Notes under the pieces: model-generated | The model's input: the letters and a program-made list of their open reading frames with translations, nothing else | Databases searched by the model: none | Told to the model about the DNA's origin: nothing | In this document: positions 7,785 to 16,536 of the stretch, one piece after another | Layout of the letters: each line of letters opens with the position of its first letter | How positions within the stretch are numbered: the first letter of the stretch is position 1 | NCBI GenBank assembly: GCA_013151635.1 | Contig: JAADHV010000103.1 | Location: forward strand, 1-49,232 | Length of the DNA: 49,232 nt | Direction: 5' to 3' | DNA from: Deltaproteobacteria bacterium | Lineage (GTDB): Bacteria; Desulfobacterota; Desulfobacteria; Desulfobacterales; Desulfobacteraceae | Translations under genes and position numbers: made by a program

Positions 7785-8329
7785 ATATGTTTTATCTCCT
7801 TTGTTTTTTTGGTTTATGTGTCATTTTTATAATTTATAAAAATTGCAAGCCATGTGCCATGAAAGTTAATAAGTATGATTTTGGATAATAATTTAATAAT
7901 TTTAATGTGTTATATGATAATATGATTTATTCGGACATTTAAAAGATAAGGAAATAGTTGCAGTTATGCGACCATTTGAATCGCCGGTTCTTTTCCCATA
8001 CCCGCCAGGATTGGCAACTCTTTCAATCCTGTATGCTCTCAAAGCCATTTCCATATATTTTAAAAAATGGCCTCTTGAAAAATTTTTAATATATATGGAA
8101 TATTGCACAAACGCGACATACTTCGTTGGGGAGAAGTGCTGTTTTGATACCTTGGGGGAGGGAGTGAAAAAAAACCTTAATGATTAATCATTTCTTTCTT
8201 TTGTTTTCTTGACTTACTCAATCAGTTTAACTAAAAATAGAAACCAGGAAAGTCCAAATCATTGATATCGGAGGTTCTATTGGAGTCCCATATTTTTGTT
8301 AATACCCTGAATTGTTATAGTGTGTTCTG
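7785..8329. other. 545-bp AT-rich intergenic region between divergent transcripts
   Basis: Holds the promoters of the ORP-like operon (-) and of the HDOD-PP2C gene (+). It contains an inverted repeat TTCCATATAT (8049-8058) / ATATATGGAA (8091-8100). An open frame at 7966-8187 has no plausible ribosome site or recognisable content. Confidence 0.5.
8209..8237 (+). promoter_or_regulatory. possible sigma-70 promoter of the HDOD-PP2C gene
   Basis: TTGACT (8209-8214), a 17-base spacer and TAAAAA (8232-8237). The -35 is good and the -10 mediocre. It is followed by a GGAGG (8270-8274) that serves a short leader frame rather than the main gene. Confidence 0.35.
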
Positions 8330-10048
8330 ATGGTGCAGGCTTTTTATCATGATCTTGAGCCTGAAGATTTGCCAGCCCCCGGCAAACAGGCCATGCAATT
8401 GATTCAGTACTCATTGCGTGACGATACCAGAATAGATATGTTGACCCGGTTGATATCTGTAAACCCTGCATTAACAGCCCAGCTTCTTGGGATTGTCAAT
8501 TCGGCTTTTTTCGGGCTTCGCCAAAAGGTAAAAACTATCTCCGGTGCTGTGGTTGCCATGGGTCTTTCTAGCCTTAGAAACCTGGTGTTATGTTTTGCTG
8601 TGAAAGAAGCTCTTTCAAAAAAAGAGATCCCGGGTTTTGATATCGATATTTTTTGGGAAGACTCAATTCGAAGAGGGGTTGCAGCAAAGCAGCTTGCCTG
8701 CCTTTTGAATGGGCCGGCTGAAGAAGCTTTTACCGCCGGAATGCTACAGGATATCGGCTTGATGGTTCTTTTTTTTATGGAGCCTGAAAAAGTTGACAGA
8801 TGGCCATTGCTAAGATCAAATCTTCCCTGGCGCCGTTATGAAATGGAGGAAGAATTATTCCATACCACCCATGACAGTGTCGGGGCGTTGCTGGCCGGAA
8901 AATGGAACCTGCCTGAATCCTATACCCTGGCAATAGGTTATCATCATTTGTCCTTTAATAAAAATAAAATCTTAAACTATGGCCGGTCAAAAAAGCCGTC
9001 TGTCCTGGCCGGAATCATGCATTTGTCTGATTTATGCAATGCTTTTTATACCTGCCATGATAAATCAGGGGCCATGACCGCGCTTAAGAAGAAATCCAAA
9101 ATGCTTTTTGCCTTAACAGGTGATAAAGTGGACTCTCTTTTATCCTTGCTGCCGATCCGGGTTAAAGAAATGTCTGATACATTGAATATCCCTGTTGACT
9201 CCCAGGTTGATTTTGAAACAGTGATGGGGCAGGCCAATAGAAAACTGGTTGAAGATAATATAAGTTACCAGGAACTTACCTGGCAGTTGCAGAATTCATT
9301 AAAACAGAGGGATGAATACGCAGCCAGGCTGGAAGCGGAACTTGATATTGCAAGGGAAATTCAAAAAAGCCTTCAACCTGATATCGGAAGGATTCATCAG
9401 GTCGGGGCGTTTAATATTCCGGCTTTCCATTTGTCAGGTGATTTCTATGATTATTTTACCAAAGAAGACGGTACCATTTGTTTCTGCCTCGGGGATGTAT
9501 CAGGTAAAGGAACATCAGCAGCATTGCTTATGGCAAAAGCCATATCCCTTTTCAGGTGTTTATGCAAAGTGGTTGATGATATAAGCACGATTGCCCAGTT
9601 AATGAATAATGAGCTTTGTGAAACTGCGGTCAGGGGTATGTTTGTCACATTTGTCGGGGGCTGGCTGGATCCTGCAACCAATGACCTGAATATTGTCAAT
9701 GTGGGGCACCTGCCGCCATTTATAGTGGACGACAGGAAAATTACAAAAATCGAGCCTGCTGATCCCCCCTTGGGAGTACTTCCTGGAGTAATGCATCCTG
9801 CAAGACTGTTTTCCATAAAAAACAGCCGCTTGTATCTTTATACGGACGGGTTTACAGAAGGGCGGTTAAAAAAAGGTGAAAAAAAAGACATTGGCCGTGA
9901 ACTTGGATTAAAAGGTTTTTTAAGGTGGCTTGTCCAGTCAGGAACAATGCCGCTTGAAGATCAGATAGCCTGGATAAAAGACCGTTGCAAATCGCATCTG
10001 GAGCCTCAGTCGGATGACCTGACATTTATGGTCTTGTCCGGGGAATAA
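8330..10048 (+). CDS. HDOD domain - PP2C (RsbU/SpoIIE) serine phosphatase
   Basis: A 572-residue cytoplasmic signalling protein. Residues about 14-215 are an HDOD domain: LPAPGKQAMQLIQ, ISVNPALTAQLLGIVNSAFFG, GMLQDIG and YHHL. A coiled linker (about 315-348, ending DIAREIQKSLQP) leads to a PPM/RsbU phosphatase at about 350-570, with SGDFYDYF (D371), LGDVSGKGTSAALLMAK (D389), LYTDGFTE and a C-terminal SDDLTFMVL. Such enzymes dephosphorylate STAS anti-anti-sigma proteins. ATG 8330 is the first start after an in-frame TAG at 8318 and has no good ribosome site of its own. A 16-codon TTG frame with GGAGG upstream ends in TGATG overlapping this start, hinting at coupled translation. It stands alone and converges with the LysM gene. 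Confidence 0.9.
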   Translation: MVQAFYHDLEPEDLPAPGKQAMQLIQYSLRDDTRIDMLTRLISVNPALTAQLLGIVNSAFFGLRQKVKTISGAVVAMGLSSLRNLVLCFAVKEALSKKEIPGFDIDIFWEDSIRRGVAAKQLACLLNGPAEEAFTAGMLQDIGLMVLFFMEPEKVDRWPLLRSNLPWRRYEMEEELFHTTHDSVGALLAGKWNLPESYTLAIGYHHLSFNKNKILNYGRSKKPSVLAGIMHLSDLCNAFYTCHDKSGAMTALKKKSKMLFALTGDKVDSLLSLLPIRVKEMSDTLNIPVDSQVDFETVMGQANRKLVEDNISYQELTWQLQNSLKQRDEYAARLEAELDIAREIQKSLQPDIGRIHQVGAFNIPAFHLSGDFYDYFTKEDGTICFCLGDVSGKGTSAALLMAKAISLFRCLCKVVDDISTIAQLMNNELCETAVRGMFVTFVGGWLDPATNDLNIVNVGHLPPFIVDDRKITKIEPADPPLGVLPGVMHPARLFSIKNSRLYLYTDGFTEGRLKKGEKKDIGRELGLKGFLRWLVQSGTMPLEDQIAWIKDRCKSHLEPQSDDLTFMVLSGE

Positions 10049-10064
10049 TTGTTTTTAAAAAAAA

Positions 10065-10841
10065 TTATTCTGATTGCTTGATTGCTTTGATATTTTTTTG
10101 AATGGTTTTTGCCTGATTTAATAATTCTGTAATCTTTTTATATTCCGGGTCCATTTTTTGAACAAGTTCCCATTCCAAAATAGCCAGATTCAGGTTTTGT
10201 TCGTCATATAGTTTCATGCCGGATTTGTAATGGCGTTCTTTATAAAGATTCCGGCTTTTTGTAATCATGTTTTTACACGGGGAACAATTTTTATTAAAAG
10301 TCAAAGCTGTCTGGAAATTTTCAATGGCATCAAGAAATTTTCTCTTTTTGAAAGCTTCTAATCCAAGCTGGTAGTGAGTCTTGGAAATGTTGGCCATTGA
10401 ATCCTTGTTTTTCGGGTCTGCCTTTTTTTCCGGCTTCATTGATGTATTTGTATCCTGTCCATCGTTTCCTGCCTGTTTGATAAAAGGATATTTTTTCAGC
10501 TCTGGTATCTTGATTTTCATGCCTGCACGAATGCGGGCAGCGTCTTTGATATTATTCATCCTGGCAATGATGGATGATTGATTGAAATTGCCATAAAAGG
10601 TTTTTGAGATTTTCGAAAGGGTTTCACCTTTTTTTATGATATGCCAGATATATTTTTGAATATCCTGGTTGTGCACAGCTTTCAGGGGCTTCCTGGCTTT
10701 TATATGTATTTTTTCTTCTTTCATGGGTATCGTGGGTTTTTTCCGGGGGCTTGCACAGCCCGCAAAGAAAAAGCAGACCAGTATGGCAATACAAAAGCTT
10801 TTGTGTCTATTGCTTATTTTCAAAAATGTATTTGTTCTCAT
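10065..10841 (-). CDS. LysM-domain lipoprotein with TPR-like C-terminus
   Basis: A 258-residue exported lipoprotein: basic N-terminus, hydrophobic segment and lipobox FAGC with Cys29. Residues about 64-112 are a LysM motif (WHIIKKGETLSKISKTFYG up to MKIKIP), expected to bind peptidoglycan. A charged low-complexity linker follows, then about residues 150-245 with two TPR-like repeats (YQLGLEAFKKRKFLDAIENF and YKSGMKLYDEQNLNLAILEW). It is the last gene of the four-gene signalling operon, nine bases after the cyclase. It probably sits at the inner face of the outer membrane or in the periplasm. Its link to the upstream cyclase is by position only. Confidence 0.85.
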   Translation of the reverse strand: MRTNTFLKISNRHKSFCIAILVCFFFAGCASPRKKPTIPMKEEKIHIKARKPLKAVHNQDIQKYIWHIIKKGETLSKISKTFYGNFNQSSIIARMNNIKDAARIRAGMKIKIPELKKYPFIKQAGNDGQDTNTSMKPEKKADPKNKDSMANISKTHYQLGLEAFKKRKFLDAIENFQTALTFNKNCSPCKNMITKSRNLYKERHYKSGMKLYDEQNLNLAILEWELVQKMDPEYKKITELLNQAKTIQKNIKAIKQSE

Positions 10842-10849
10842 GATGTATA

Positions 10850-12271
10850 TTATTGTCTTAAAGTTTCAGACTCAGACCTTTTTTTACCGGGAAAAATAAG
10901 TTTAAAAACCTGGATTTTAATTTTCCGGCCTTTAATGGGTATTAAACCTTTTTCCTTGAATTTAAAATTGCCGGATTTGTTCAGCATATCATATGTTCCC
11001 CTGCTTATCAGGATTTCGCCGGGGCCGGCAAGGGAGGTCAGCCTGGATGCAATATTGACATTGTCGCCAATTACCGTGTATTCCATTTTCTTTTTGGAAC
11101 CAAGGTTGCCTGAGACCATTTCTCCTGTGTTGATACCAATTCCTATTCTTAATGCAGGGGCTGTATTTTTATTTGCAAGGGTTTCTATGAGATCCATAAT
11201 CTCAAGCGCTGCTTTCACGGCATCCTTTGCATGATCAGGATCCTTTTTTGTAATGCCGAAGATAGCCATGGCAGCATCCCCGACAAATTTGTCAATATGC
11301 CCGCCATGGCGAATGATAATATCAGTTATCTGTGTGAAATGTTTATTGAGCATGTCAACAATATCTTCAGGCGCCTTGTCTTCTGAAAGGGCTGTAAATC
11401 CCCTGATATCCGTGAATAATACCGTGGCCTCTTTTAAAGAGGCTTTCATCCAGTGGCCTGAAGGGTTTGCAAGGATCATATCAACAATCTCGGGGGCAAC
11501 ATACCGGCCAAACGAATCTTTTATTTTTTCCTTTAGCTCAATATCCATTGCCATTTGGTTAAACGCATCTGCAAGCTCGCCTATCTCATCATTGCGGCTG
11601 ATGGCTGCCTTTTGCCTGTAATCCCCTTTGCCGAATATTTCCACGCTCTTTTTTAATTTGTTAATGGGGTGTGAGAAATAAACACTGAAACCCAGGCTCA
11701 ACAGGAGTGCCAGGAAAATAATCACAATGAATGATATCAGGATATATTTTTTAGACTGGGCGATATTTTTTTCAATGATGTTTTGAGAAATGACAATACG
11801 GGCATTTCCAATGTCAACATTTTGATATTCCAGGGGTTTTTCCAGGAATAAAAATTTTTCCCCATTAATCTCAAATGTGCTGAGAATAACGCCCTGTGGG
11901 TTTGTGCTTATTTCCAAAAGGCCTTTTGGCGGTTTATAGGTCTTGTTTACCTTATCAAGATCACTGTGGGCAACAATTATGTTTTTCTGGTTGGCAATGC
12001 TGGCCCAGGCTATCTGCTCATTCTCCGAAATATTTTTTACCAGTTGAAACAATGCAAGATCTTCTTCAGCCAGAAGTTTGTCTGGGGCATTTTTGGCCAT
12101 GATATGCAAAAGGCTTTCCCCAAAAGTAATCAACTGGTTTTTAAATTGCTTTTTCTGGACATTTAATACTATAAACCCGATGGATGATGTGATGGCAATT
12201 ACCAGCAGGCATGAAAAAACTATCAGCTTAATAAATATCGGGATTTTTAATTTTGCTTTTTTTTTCAACAA
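10850..12271 (-). CDS. membrane-bound class III adenylyl cyclase with HAMP
   Basis: 473 residues: TM1 about 11-37, a periplasmic sensor region about 38-175 (single-Cache size), TM2 176-198, HAMP about 198-250, and a class III cyclase domain about 282-460. Metal-binding aspartates are D288 (FTDIRGFT) and D332 (KFVGDA). K328 and D403 (VIGDNVN) match adenine-specifying positions, and N406 and R410 match transition-state residues. All key residues are present, so it should make cAMP. The TTG start overlaps the end of the RsbW-like gene by seven bases (12265-12271). A cyclase coupled to an RsbU/RsbW pair suggests that an external signal is linked to partner switching. The sensor ligand is unknown. 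Confidence 0.9.
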   Translation of the reverse strand: MLKKKAKLKIPIFIKLIVFSCLLVIAITSSIGFIVLNVQKKQFKNQLITFGESLLHIMAKNAPDKLLAEEDLALFQLVKNISENEQIAWASIANQKNIIVAHSDLDKVNKTYKPPKGLLEISTNPQGVILSTFEINGEKFLFLEKPLEYQNVDIGNARIVISQNIIEKNIAQSKKYILISFIVIIFLALLLSLGFSVYFSHPINKLKKSVEIFGKGDYRQKAAISRNDEIGELADAFNQMAMDIELKEKIKDSFGRYVAPEIVDMILANPSGHWMKASLKEATVLFTDIRGFTALSEDKAPEDIVDMLNKHFTQITDIIIRHGGHIDKFVGDAAMAIFGITKKDPDHAKDAVKAALEIMDLIETLANKNTAPALRIGIGINTGEMVSGNLGSKKKMEYTVIGDNVNIASRLTSLAGPGEILISRGTYDMLNKSGNFKFKEKGLIPIKGRKIKIQVFKLIFPGKKRSESETLRQ

Positions 12272-12678
12272 TTAAGTTTCTTTACCATTTTTATTTTATT
12301 GAATCCTTCCCGGGTGCGGCTGTATTCAACTATATCCATAACCTGTTTGATAATATAGAGGCCAAGTCCCCCTGGTTTAAGCTGGCTGGTGTCTCTTGGC
12401 TCAATCGAGTTGATATCAAATCTGATACCGCTGTCAATAATTGAGATGGTAAGAAGATTTGTCATAAGGTTAAAGCATACATCAATTTTACGGTTATAGT
12501 CATTTTTATAGCCGTGTCTTATTATGTTGGAGCAGGCCTCATCAACAGCAAGAATGATGTTTCCGGCAACTTCTTTTGAAATACCGGCTTTTGAAGCTAT
12601 ATCTGCCATTGCACTCCTGATACATTTCAGGTTCTCAGGATGCGAGCTTACGCATAGATGAACAGGCTTTAATTCCAT
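12265..12678 (-). CDS. RsbW/SpoIIAB-type serine kinase (anti-sigma factor-like)
   Basis: A 137-residue GHKL ATPase of the anti-sigma-kinase family. N-box VDEACSNIIRHGY (E47, N51), G1-type DSGIRFD and G2-type GGLGLYIIKQ are visible. These kinases phosphorylate a serine on a STAS protein and can bind sigma or other partners. It is five bases downstream of the GAF-PP2C phosphatase gene (TAA at 12683) and overlaps the cyclase start by seven bases. No sigma factor gene is in the window. The nearest STAS gene is in the divergent mla operon (16160-16507). Confidence 0.85.
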   Translation of the reverse strand: MELKPVHLCVSSHPENLKCIRSAMADIASKAGISKEVAGNIILAVDEACSNIIRHGYKNDYNRKIDVCFNLMTNLLTISIIDSGIRFDINSIEPRDTSQLKPGGLGLYIIKQVMDIVEYSRTREGFNKIKMVKKLNC

Positions 12679-12682
12679 AATA

Positions 12683-14065
12683 TTAATCCGTGCTGAATAC
12701 CAGCAGGGTTAAATCATCGCTTCTGCCTTCCGTGACTGTAAATTTGTCAACTTTGCCAGTGATGCCTTTAACAATTAAATCCGGGTCGTTGGGCCGGGTT
12801 TCAATCTCTTTTAAAAGCCTTTTAATCCCGAATAATTCTCCATCAGCGTTTTTTGCTTCAATAACGCCGTCGGTATAAATAGTGACGCTTGAATTTTTTT
12901 CAAGTTTAAATATTTCCTGTTCATATTCAACATCCGGTATAATGCCAAGCGGCGGGCCCTTTTTGCTGTCATGGCCCAAAAGACTTACACCCTTGTCATT
13001 TGAACAGACAGGGGACATATGACCTGCATTGGCTATCCTTATCCGGTCTTCAACCGTATCCAGAAGCATGTATACAAGGGTTACGAACATGCCCCTTTTT
13101 GCCCTTTCACAAAGAACCTTGTTCATCTGGGTTACAAGTTCCCCGGGGTCGGGATATAAAAGGGTATAATATTGCAGATCACTGGTCAGCCTTGCCATAA
13201 AAAGAGAAGCTGAGATTCCTTTGCCTGAAACATCACCAAGGACAATTCCAAGCTTATTTGAGGGCAACCGGAAAAAATTGTAAAAATCACCCCCGATTTC
13301 AAGGGCAGGCTGGTTTAATGCGGCAAACCTGTATTTATCCACCAAGGGAAGCTCTTTTGGCAAAAAGCTTTCCTGAACTTCCTTGGCAAGCTTTAAATCC
13401 CTTTCAAGAGTTTCTTTCTGCAAAATGATTTTATGCATTTTGGCGGTGTCAATGGCCACAGCAGCACTGCTGCTGATGGTAATCAGCATCTCAAGTTCTT
13501 CATCAGAAAAGAAAAAAGGGTTGGCAAGTTTGTTAATTACCTGGATAATGCCGATTATTTCACCCCGGACCTTAAGCGGCACACACAGCATGGCGCGTGT
13601 ACGGTAATTTGTTTTCCTATCCCATTCAGGGGAAAATTCCGGATGAAGGTATGCATCCTTAATGTTGAGGGGTATTCCTGTCCCGGCAACCAGCCCTGCA
13701 ATTCCATGCCCTTTTTTCAACCTGTATATTTCCTTGATTTCATCGCCGACATCCCCAAGGGCAATCTGGAATGTCAGATCTCCTGTTTTTTCATCTAATA
13801 GAAGCATGCTGACCGCATCGGCTCCAAAGGCTTTTTTTGTTGCCCCCATTACATTGGAAAGAAGTTTTCCAATGGAAAGTTCAGAGTTGATTAAATTGGC
13901 TATTTCAATGCAGTTGGACAAACGTTCAACTTTATTGATACAGGCTTTAAGGTCTGATGAATGATCCGTAATCATAAATTGGGCTATATTCTTATCTGCT
14001 GCCATATCATGATTTTTATATAAAGCCTTTAAGGCTTTGTCAATCTTTGTAATTATCGTTGACAC
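12683..14065 (-). CDS. GAF domain - PP2C (RsbU/SpoIIE) serine phosphatase
   Basis: 460 residues. GAF domain about 55-212 (SIGKLLSNVMGATKKAFGADAVS, RTRAMLCVPLKVRGEIIGIIQVINK), helical linker about 212-235 (LKLAKEVQESFLP), then a PPM phosphatase about 240-458 with GGDFYNFF (D260), LGDVSGKGISASLFMA (D278), YTDGVIEA and SDDLTLLVF. It should dephosphorylate a STAS protein in opposition to the RsbW-like kinase encoded next. The start is GTG at 14065 with no strong ribosome site. It is the first gene of the operon and is separated by only 63 bases from the divergent mlaF. The GAF ligand is unknown. Confidence 0.9.
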   Translation of the reverse strand: MSTIITKIDKALKALYKNHDMAADKNIAQFMITDHSSDLKACINKVERLSNCIEIANLINSELSIGKLLSNVMGATKKAFGADAVSMLLLDEKTGDLTFQIALGDVGDEIKEIYRLKKGHGIAGLVAGTGIPLNIKDAYLHPEFSPEWDRKTNYRTRAMLCVPLKVRGEIIGIIQVINKLANPFFFSDEELEMLITISSSAAVAIDTAKMHKIILQKETLERDLKLAKEVQESFLPKELPLVDKYRFAALNQPALEIGGDFYNFFRLPSNKLGIVLGDVSGKGISASLFMARLTSDLQYYTLLYPDPGELVTQMNKVLCERAKRGMFVTLVYMLLDTVEDRIRIANAGHMSPVCSNDKGVSLLGHDSKKGPPLGIIPDVEYEQEIFKLEKNSSVTIYTDGVIEAKNADGELFGIKRLLKEIETRPNDPDLIVKGITGKVDKFTVTEGRSDDLTLLVFSTD

Positions 14066-14128
14066 GGCAAATAGGGTAAGCTATTTATTATCAATATCAA
14101 AAAAACAGACAAGTGACAGACTCAACCT
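14066..14128. promoter_or_regulatory. 63-bp divergent promoter region, RsbU operon / mla operon
   Basis: Both operons must start within or beside this short AT-rich gap, so their promoters are back to back or overlapping. I could not assign confident -35/-10 boxes. Confidence 0.4.
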
Positions 14129-14914
14129 ATGATTAAAGTAGAAAATCTTGTAAAAAGATATGGCAATGTCACAGCATCAAACCATTTGAATTGTCATTTC
14201 AAAAAAGGAAAAATCACTGTTATTCTCGGGGGAAGCGGTTCCGGGAAGAGTACCCTTTTAAGGCAGATTACAGGGCTTGAAAAACCTGATTCAGGGGCTG
14301 TGTATTTTGAAGGCATGGACTTGACATCCCTTGGGAAAAAAAAATTATATAAGCTCAGGAAAAAAATGGGCATGCTGTTCCAGGGTTCCGCTCTTTTCAA
14401 TTACCTGAATATCTTTGAAAATATAGCATTCCCTTTGCGTGAACACACAAAAATTGCCGATAATATTATTAAAACAATTGTAACGATGAAACTTGAAATG
14501 GTCGGGTTAAGAGGGACTGAGGATCTCATGCCCTCCCAGCTGTCAGGTGGTATGATGAAAAGGGTAGGGCTTGCAAGGGCCATTGTGATGGACCCTAAAA
14601 TCATATTTTATGATGAGCCTACCTCCGGCCTTGACCCTATTTCAACCGGTGTGATTGGTAAGCTTATCAAGGATTTTAACCAGGCTTTGAATATTACATC
14701 CGTGGTGGTTTCCCATGATATTGAATCCAGCTTTAAAATTGCCGATAATATTATCATTCTTTTTTACGGTGATATTATTGCAGAAGGCACTGTGGAAGAA
14801 ATAAGAAACAGCGATGATTTAAGGGTGAAACAATTTATCAACGGGGAGCCAGAAGGCCCCATCCCCTTTACCCGTACGGATAAGAACTATTTAGATGAGA
14901 TTTTGTTTGACTAA
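14129..14914 (+). CDS. mlaF: Mla-type ABC transporter ATP-binding protein
   Basis: A 261-residue ABC ATPase of the phospholipid/MCE transporter type. Walker A GGSGSGKST (34-42), LFQGSALFNYLNIFENIAFPLREH (the MlaF-typical Q-loop region), signature LSGGMMKR (138-145) and Walker B plus D-loop IIFYDEPTSGLDP (158-170). It energises lipid movement between inner and outer membrane with MlaE and MlaD, which are encoded next at 15-17 base spacing. It is first in the order F-E-D-STAS-C. ATG is used with no obvious ribosome site. The family call is firm. Confidence 0.92.
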   Translation: MIKVENLVKRYGNVTASNHLNCHFKKGKITVILGGSGSGKSTLLRQITGLEKPDSGAVYFEGMDLTSLGKKKLYKLRKKMGMLFQGSALFNYLNIFENIAFPLREHTKIADNIIKTIVTMKLEMVGLRGTEDLMPSQLSGGMMKRVGLARAIVMDPKIIFYDEPTSGLDPISTGVIGKLIKDFNQALNITSVVVSHDIESSFKIADNIIILFYGDIIAEGTVEEIRNSDDLRVKQFINGEPEGPIPFTRTDKNYLDEILFD

Positions 14915-14929
14915 AGGAGCGTTGTAAAT

Positions 14930-15697
14930 TTGGAGATTGCAGCATCACTTGGCCGTTTTACTTTAAATCGCCTTCAGATTCTTGGCAGGAGTGGAATTTT
15001 TTTGTTCACTTCTATTTTCCAGGCATTTTCCCTGCCGTTAAGGATAAAGCGGCTTGTCAAAGAAATTGAATTTATCGGATCAAAATCATTTTTGATTGTT
15101 TTTGTGACCGCCCTTTTTACCGGCATGGTTCTCGGCATTCAGGGGTATTACTCGCTGAGCCAGTTTGGAGCGGATGCTGCCCTTGGCATCATGGTCTCCC
15201 TTTCTATCATAAGGGAACTCGGGCCGGTGCTTTGTGCTCTCATGGTAACCGGGAGGGCAGGCTCAGCCATTACAGCGGAAATAGGCATCATGAAAATTAC
15301 GGACCAGTTTCCGGCCCTTGAAATGATGGCCATTGATCCGCTTAAATATGTGATAAGTCCTAAAATTTTTGCAGGAATTCTTTCTTTGCCTCTTTTGACG
15401 GCCTTTTTTGATCTTGTCGGCATTGCCGGCGGATACCTTGTCGGGGTGAAACTTCTAGGGGTCAGTGAAGGTGCTTATCTTGGCAAAATGGTGACAGCCG
15501 TCACGTTTACAGATATTTACGGGGGAATTTTAAAATCCCTTTGTTTCGGACTTTTAATAACCTGGATATCATCGTTTATGGGTTTTACAGCCGAACCTAC
15601 TACGGAAGGTGTGAGCCGCGCAACCACCAATGCGGTGGTTTTGACTTCGCTTTCAATCCTTATTGTGGATTATATCTTGACATCTTTATTACTATAG
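14930..15697 (+). CDS. mlaE: Mla-type ABC transporter permease
   Basis: A 255-residue MlaE/permease-family membrane protein with about five to six hydrophobic segments. Family landmarks are FVTALFTGMVLGIQGYY, REL-GPVL, VTGRAGSAITAEIG-MKITDQ-ALE, and an EGVSRATTNAVV C-terminal motif. The start is TTG at 14930 with AAAGGAGC about nine bases upstream, and no ATG lies nearby in frame. It forms the membrane channel for the ATPase and MCE proteins encoded on either side. Confidence 0.92.
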   Translation: MEIAASLGRFTLNRLQILGRSGIFLFTSIFQAFSLPLRIKRLVKEIEFIGSKSFLIVFVTALFTGMVLGIQGYYSLSQFGADAALGIMVSLSIIRELGPVLCALMVTGRAGSAITAEIGIMKITDQFPALEMMAIDPLKYVISPKIFAGILSLPLLTAFFDLVGIAGGYLVGVKLLGVSEGAYLGKMVTAVTFTDIYGGILKSLCFGLLITWISSFMGFTAEPTTEGVSRATTNAVVLTSLSILIVDYILTSLLL

Positions 15698-15714
15698 GAT
15701 TTAAATTAATTATC

Positions 15715-16152
15715 ATGTATGGAAGAAAAACAGAAATATCCGTAGGTATTTTCATGATGGTGGGCATAGCCTGCCTGGTATATTTATCCGTTAACCTTGG
15801 CAATGTTGATCTTTTCGGGTCGGATTCTTATACTATTGATGCAAGGTTCGGTTCCATAGAAGGACTTGAGGTGGCAGCATCTGTTGAAATTGCAGGTGTG
15901 CCTGTGGGTAAGGTTAAAAAAATTACCCTGGAAGATGATGAAGCCCTTGTACAAATGGAAATAAAAAAGGGAACAAAAATTACAGATGATACCATTGCTT
16001 CCATTCGTACAAAAGGAATTATAGGAGACAAGTTTGTCAAGTTGTCACCAGGCGGTTCTGATGAAATATTGCAAGATAAGGACTCTTTGATGGATACAGA
16101 GTCTGCCATCAGCCTGGAAGAATTAGTCAGTAAATATATTTTTGAAAAATAA
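15715..16152 (+). CDS. mlaD: MlaD-type MCE-domain lipid-binding protein
   Basis: 145 residues: one N-terminal membrane anchor (about 9-27) followed by an MCE domain (about 38-113; IDARFGSIEGLEVAASVEIAGVPVGKV, TIASIRTKGIIGDKFVKLSPGG). It should form the periplasmic hexameric ring on MlaE. ATG 15715 was chosen because the longer frame from 15541 lies inside mlaE and adds non-family sequence. It ends with a short C-terminal helix. The 17-base gap to mlaE and eight-base distance to the STAS gene mark one operon. Confidence 0.9.
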   Translation: MYGRKTEISVGIFMMVGIACLVYLSVNLGNVDLFGSDSYTIDARFGSIEGLEVAASVEIAGVPVGKVKKITLEDDEALVQMEIKKGTKITDDTIASIRTKGIIGDKFVKLSPGGSDEILQDKDSLMDTESAISLEELVSKYIFEK

Positions 16153-16159
16153 CAGGCCT

Positions 16160-16507
16160 ATGAGTTTTAAAATTAAAAGCAAAGAAAAAGAAAACATCGG
16201 TGTCATCACCGTTGAAGGCGAAGTTGATATGTTCACATCACCAAGTTTGCGTGACAAGCTGCTTCCTTTTTTTGAAAAAGAAGTTAAAGGTATTATTGTC
16301 AATCTTAAGGGGGTTTCATTCATGGACAGTTCCGGTATTGCAACTCTTGTGGAAGGCCTTCAATGGAGCAGGAAAGATGACAGACAATTTATATTGACAG
16401 GATTGGGTGAAAATGTTTTGAATGCTCTTTGCCTTACAAAGCTGGATAACGTGTTCAATATAAAAACAAATGCAGATGATGCATATAAAAAATTGTGCGA
16501 ACGTTAA
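16160..16507 (+). CDS. STAS-domain protein (MlaB-like or anti-anti-sigma factor)
   Basis: A 115-residue single STAS domain. GVITVEGEVDMFTSPSLRDKL and VSFMDSSGIATLVEGL give the diagnostic motif; Ser57 in DSSG matches the serine phosphorylated in RsbV/SpoIIAA. ATG 16160 is preferred over a TTG at 16142 that lies inside mlaD. In E. coli a STAS protein (MlaB) is an essential subunit of MlaFEDB, so its place here fits MlaB. Its RsbV-like serine motif also makes it a possible substrate of the RsbU/RsbW pair encoded divergently. Both roles could be true; the sequence does not decide. Confidence 0.85.
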   Translation: MSFKIKSKEKENIGVITVEGEVDMFTSPSLRDKLLPFFEKEVKGIIVNLKGVSFMDSSGIATLVEGLQWSRKDDRQFILTGLGENVLNALCLTKLDNVFNIKTNADDAYKKLCER

Positions 16508-16536
16508 AAGATTGGATGTACTACAGGGAGGTATCA

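Noticed and set aside
7966-8187. 73-aa plus-strand ORF in the ORP/HDOD intergenic region
   Set aside because: No ribosome site, no recognisable content, and it lies over an AT-rich region with inverted repeats.
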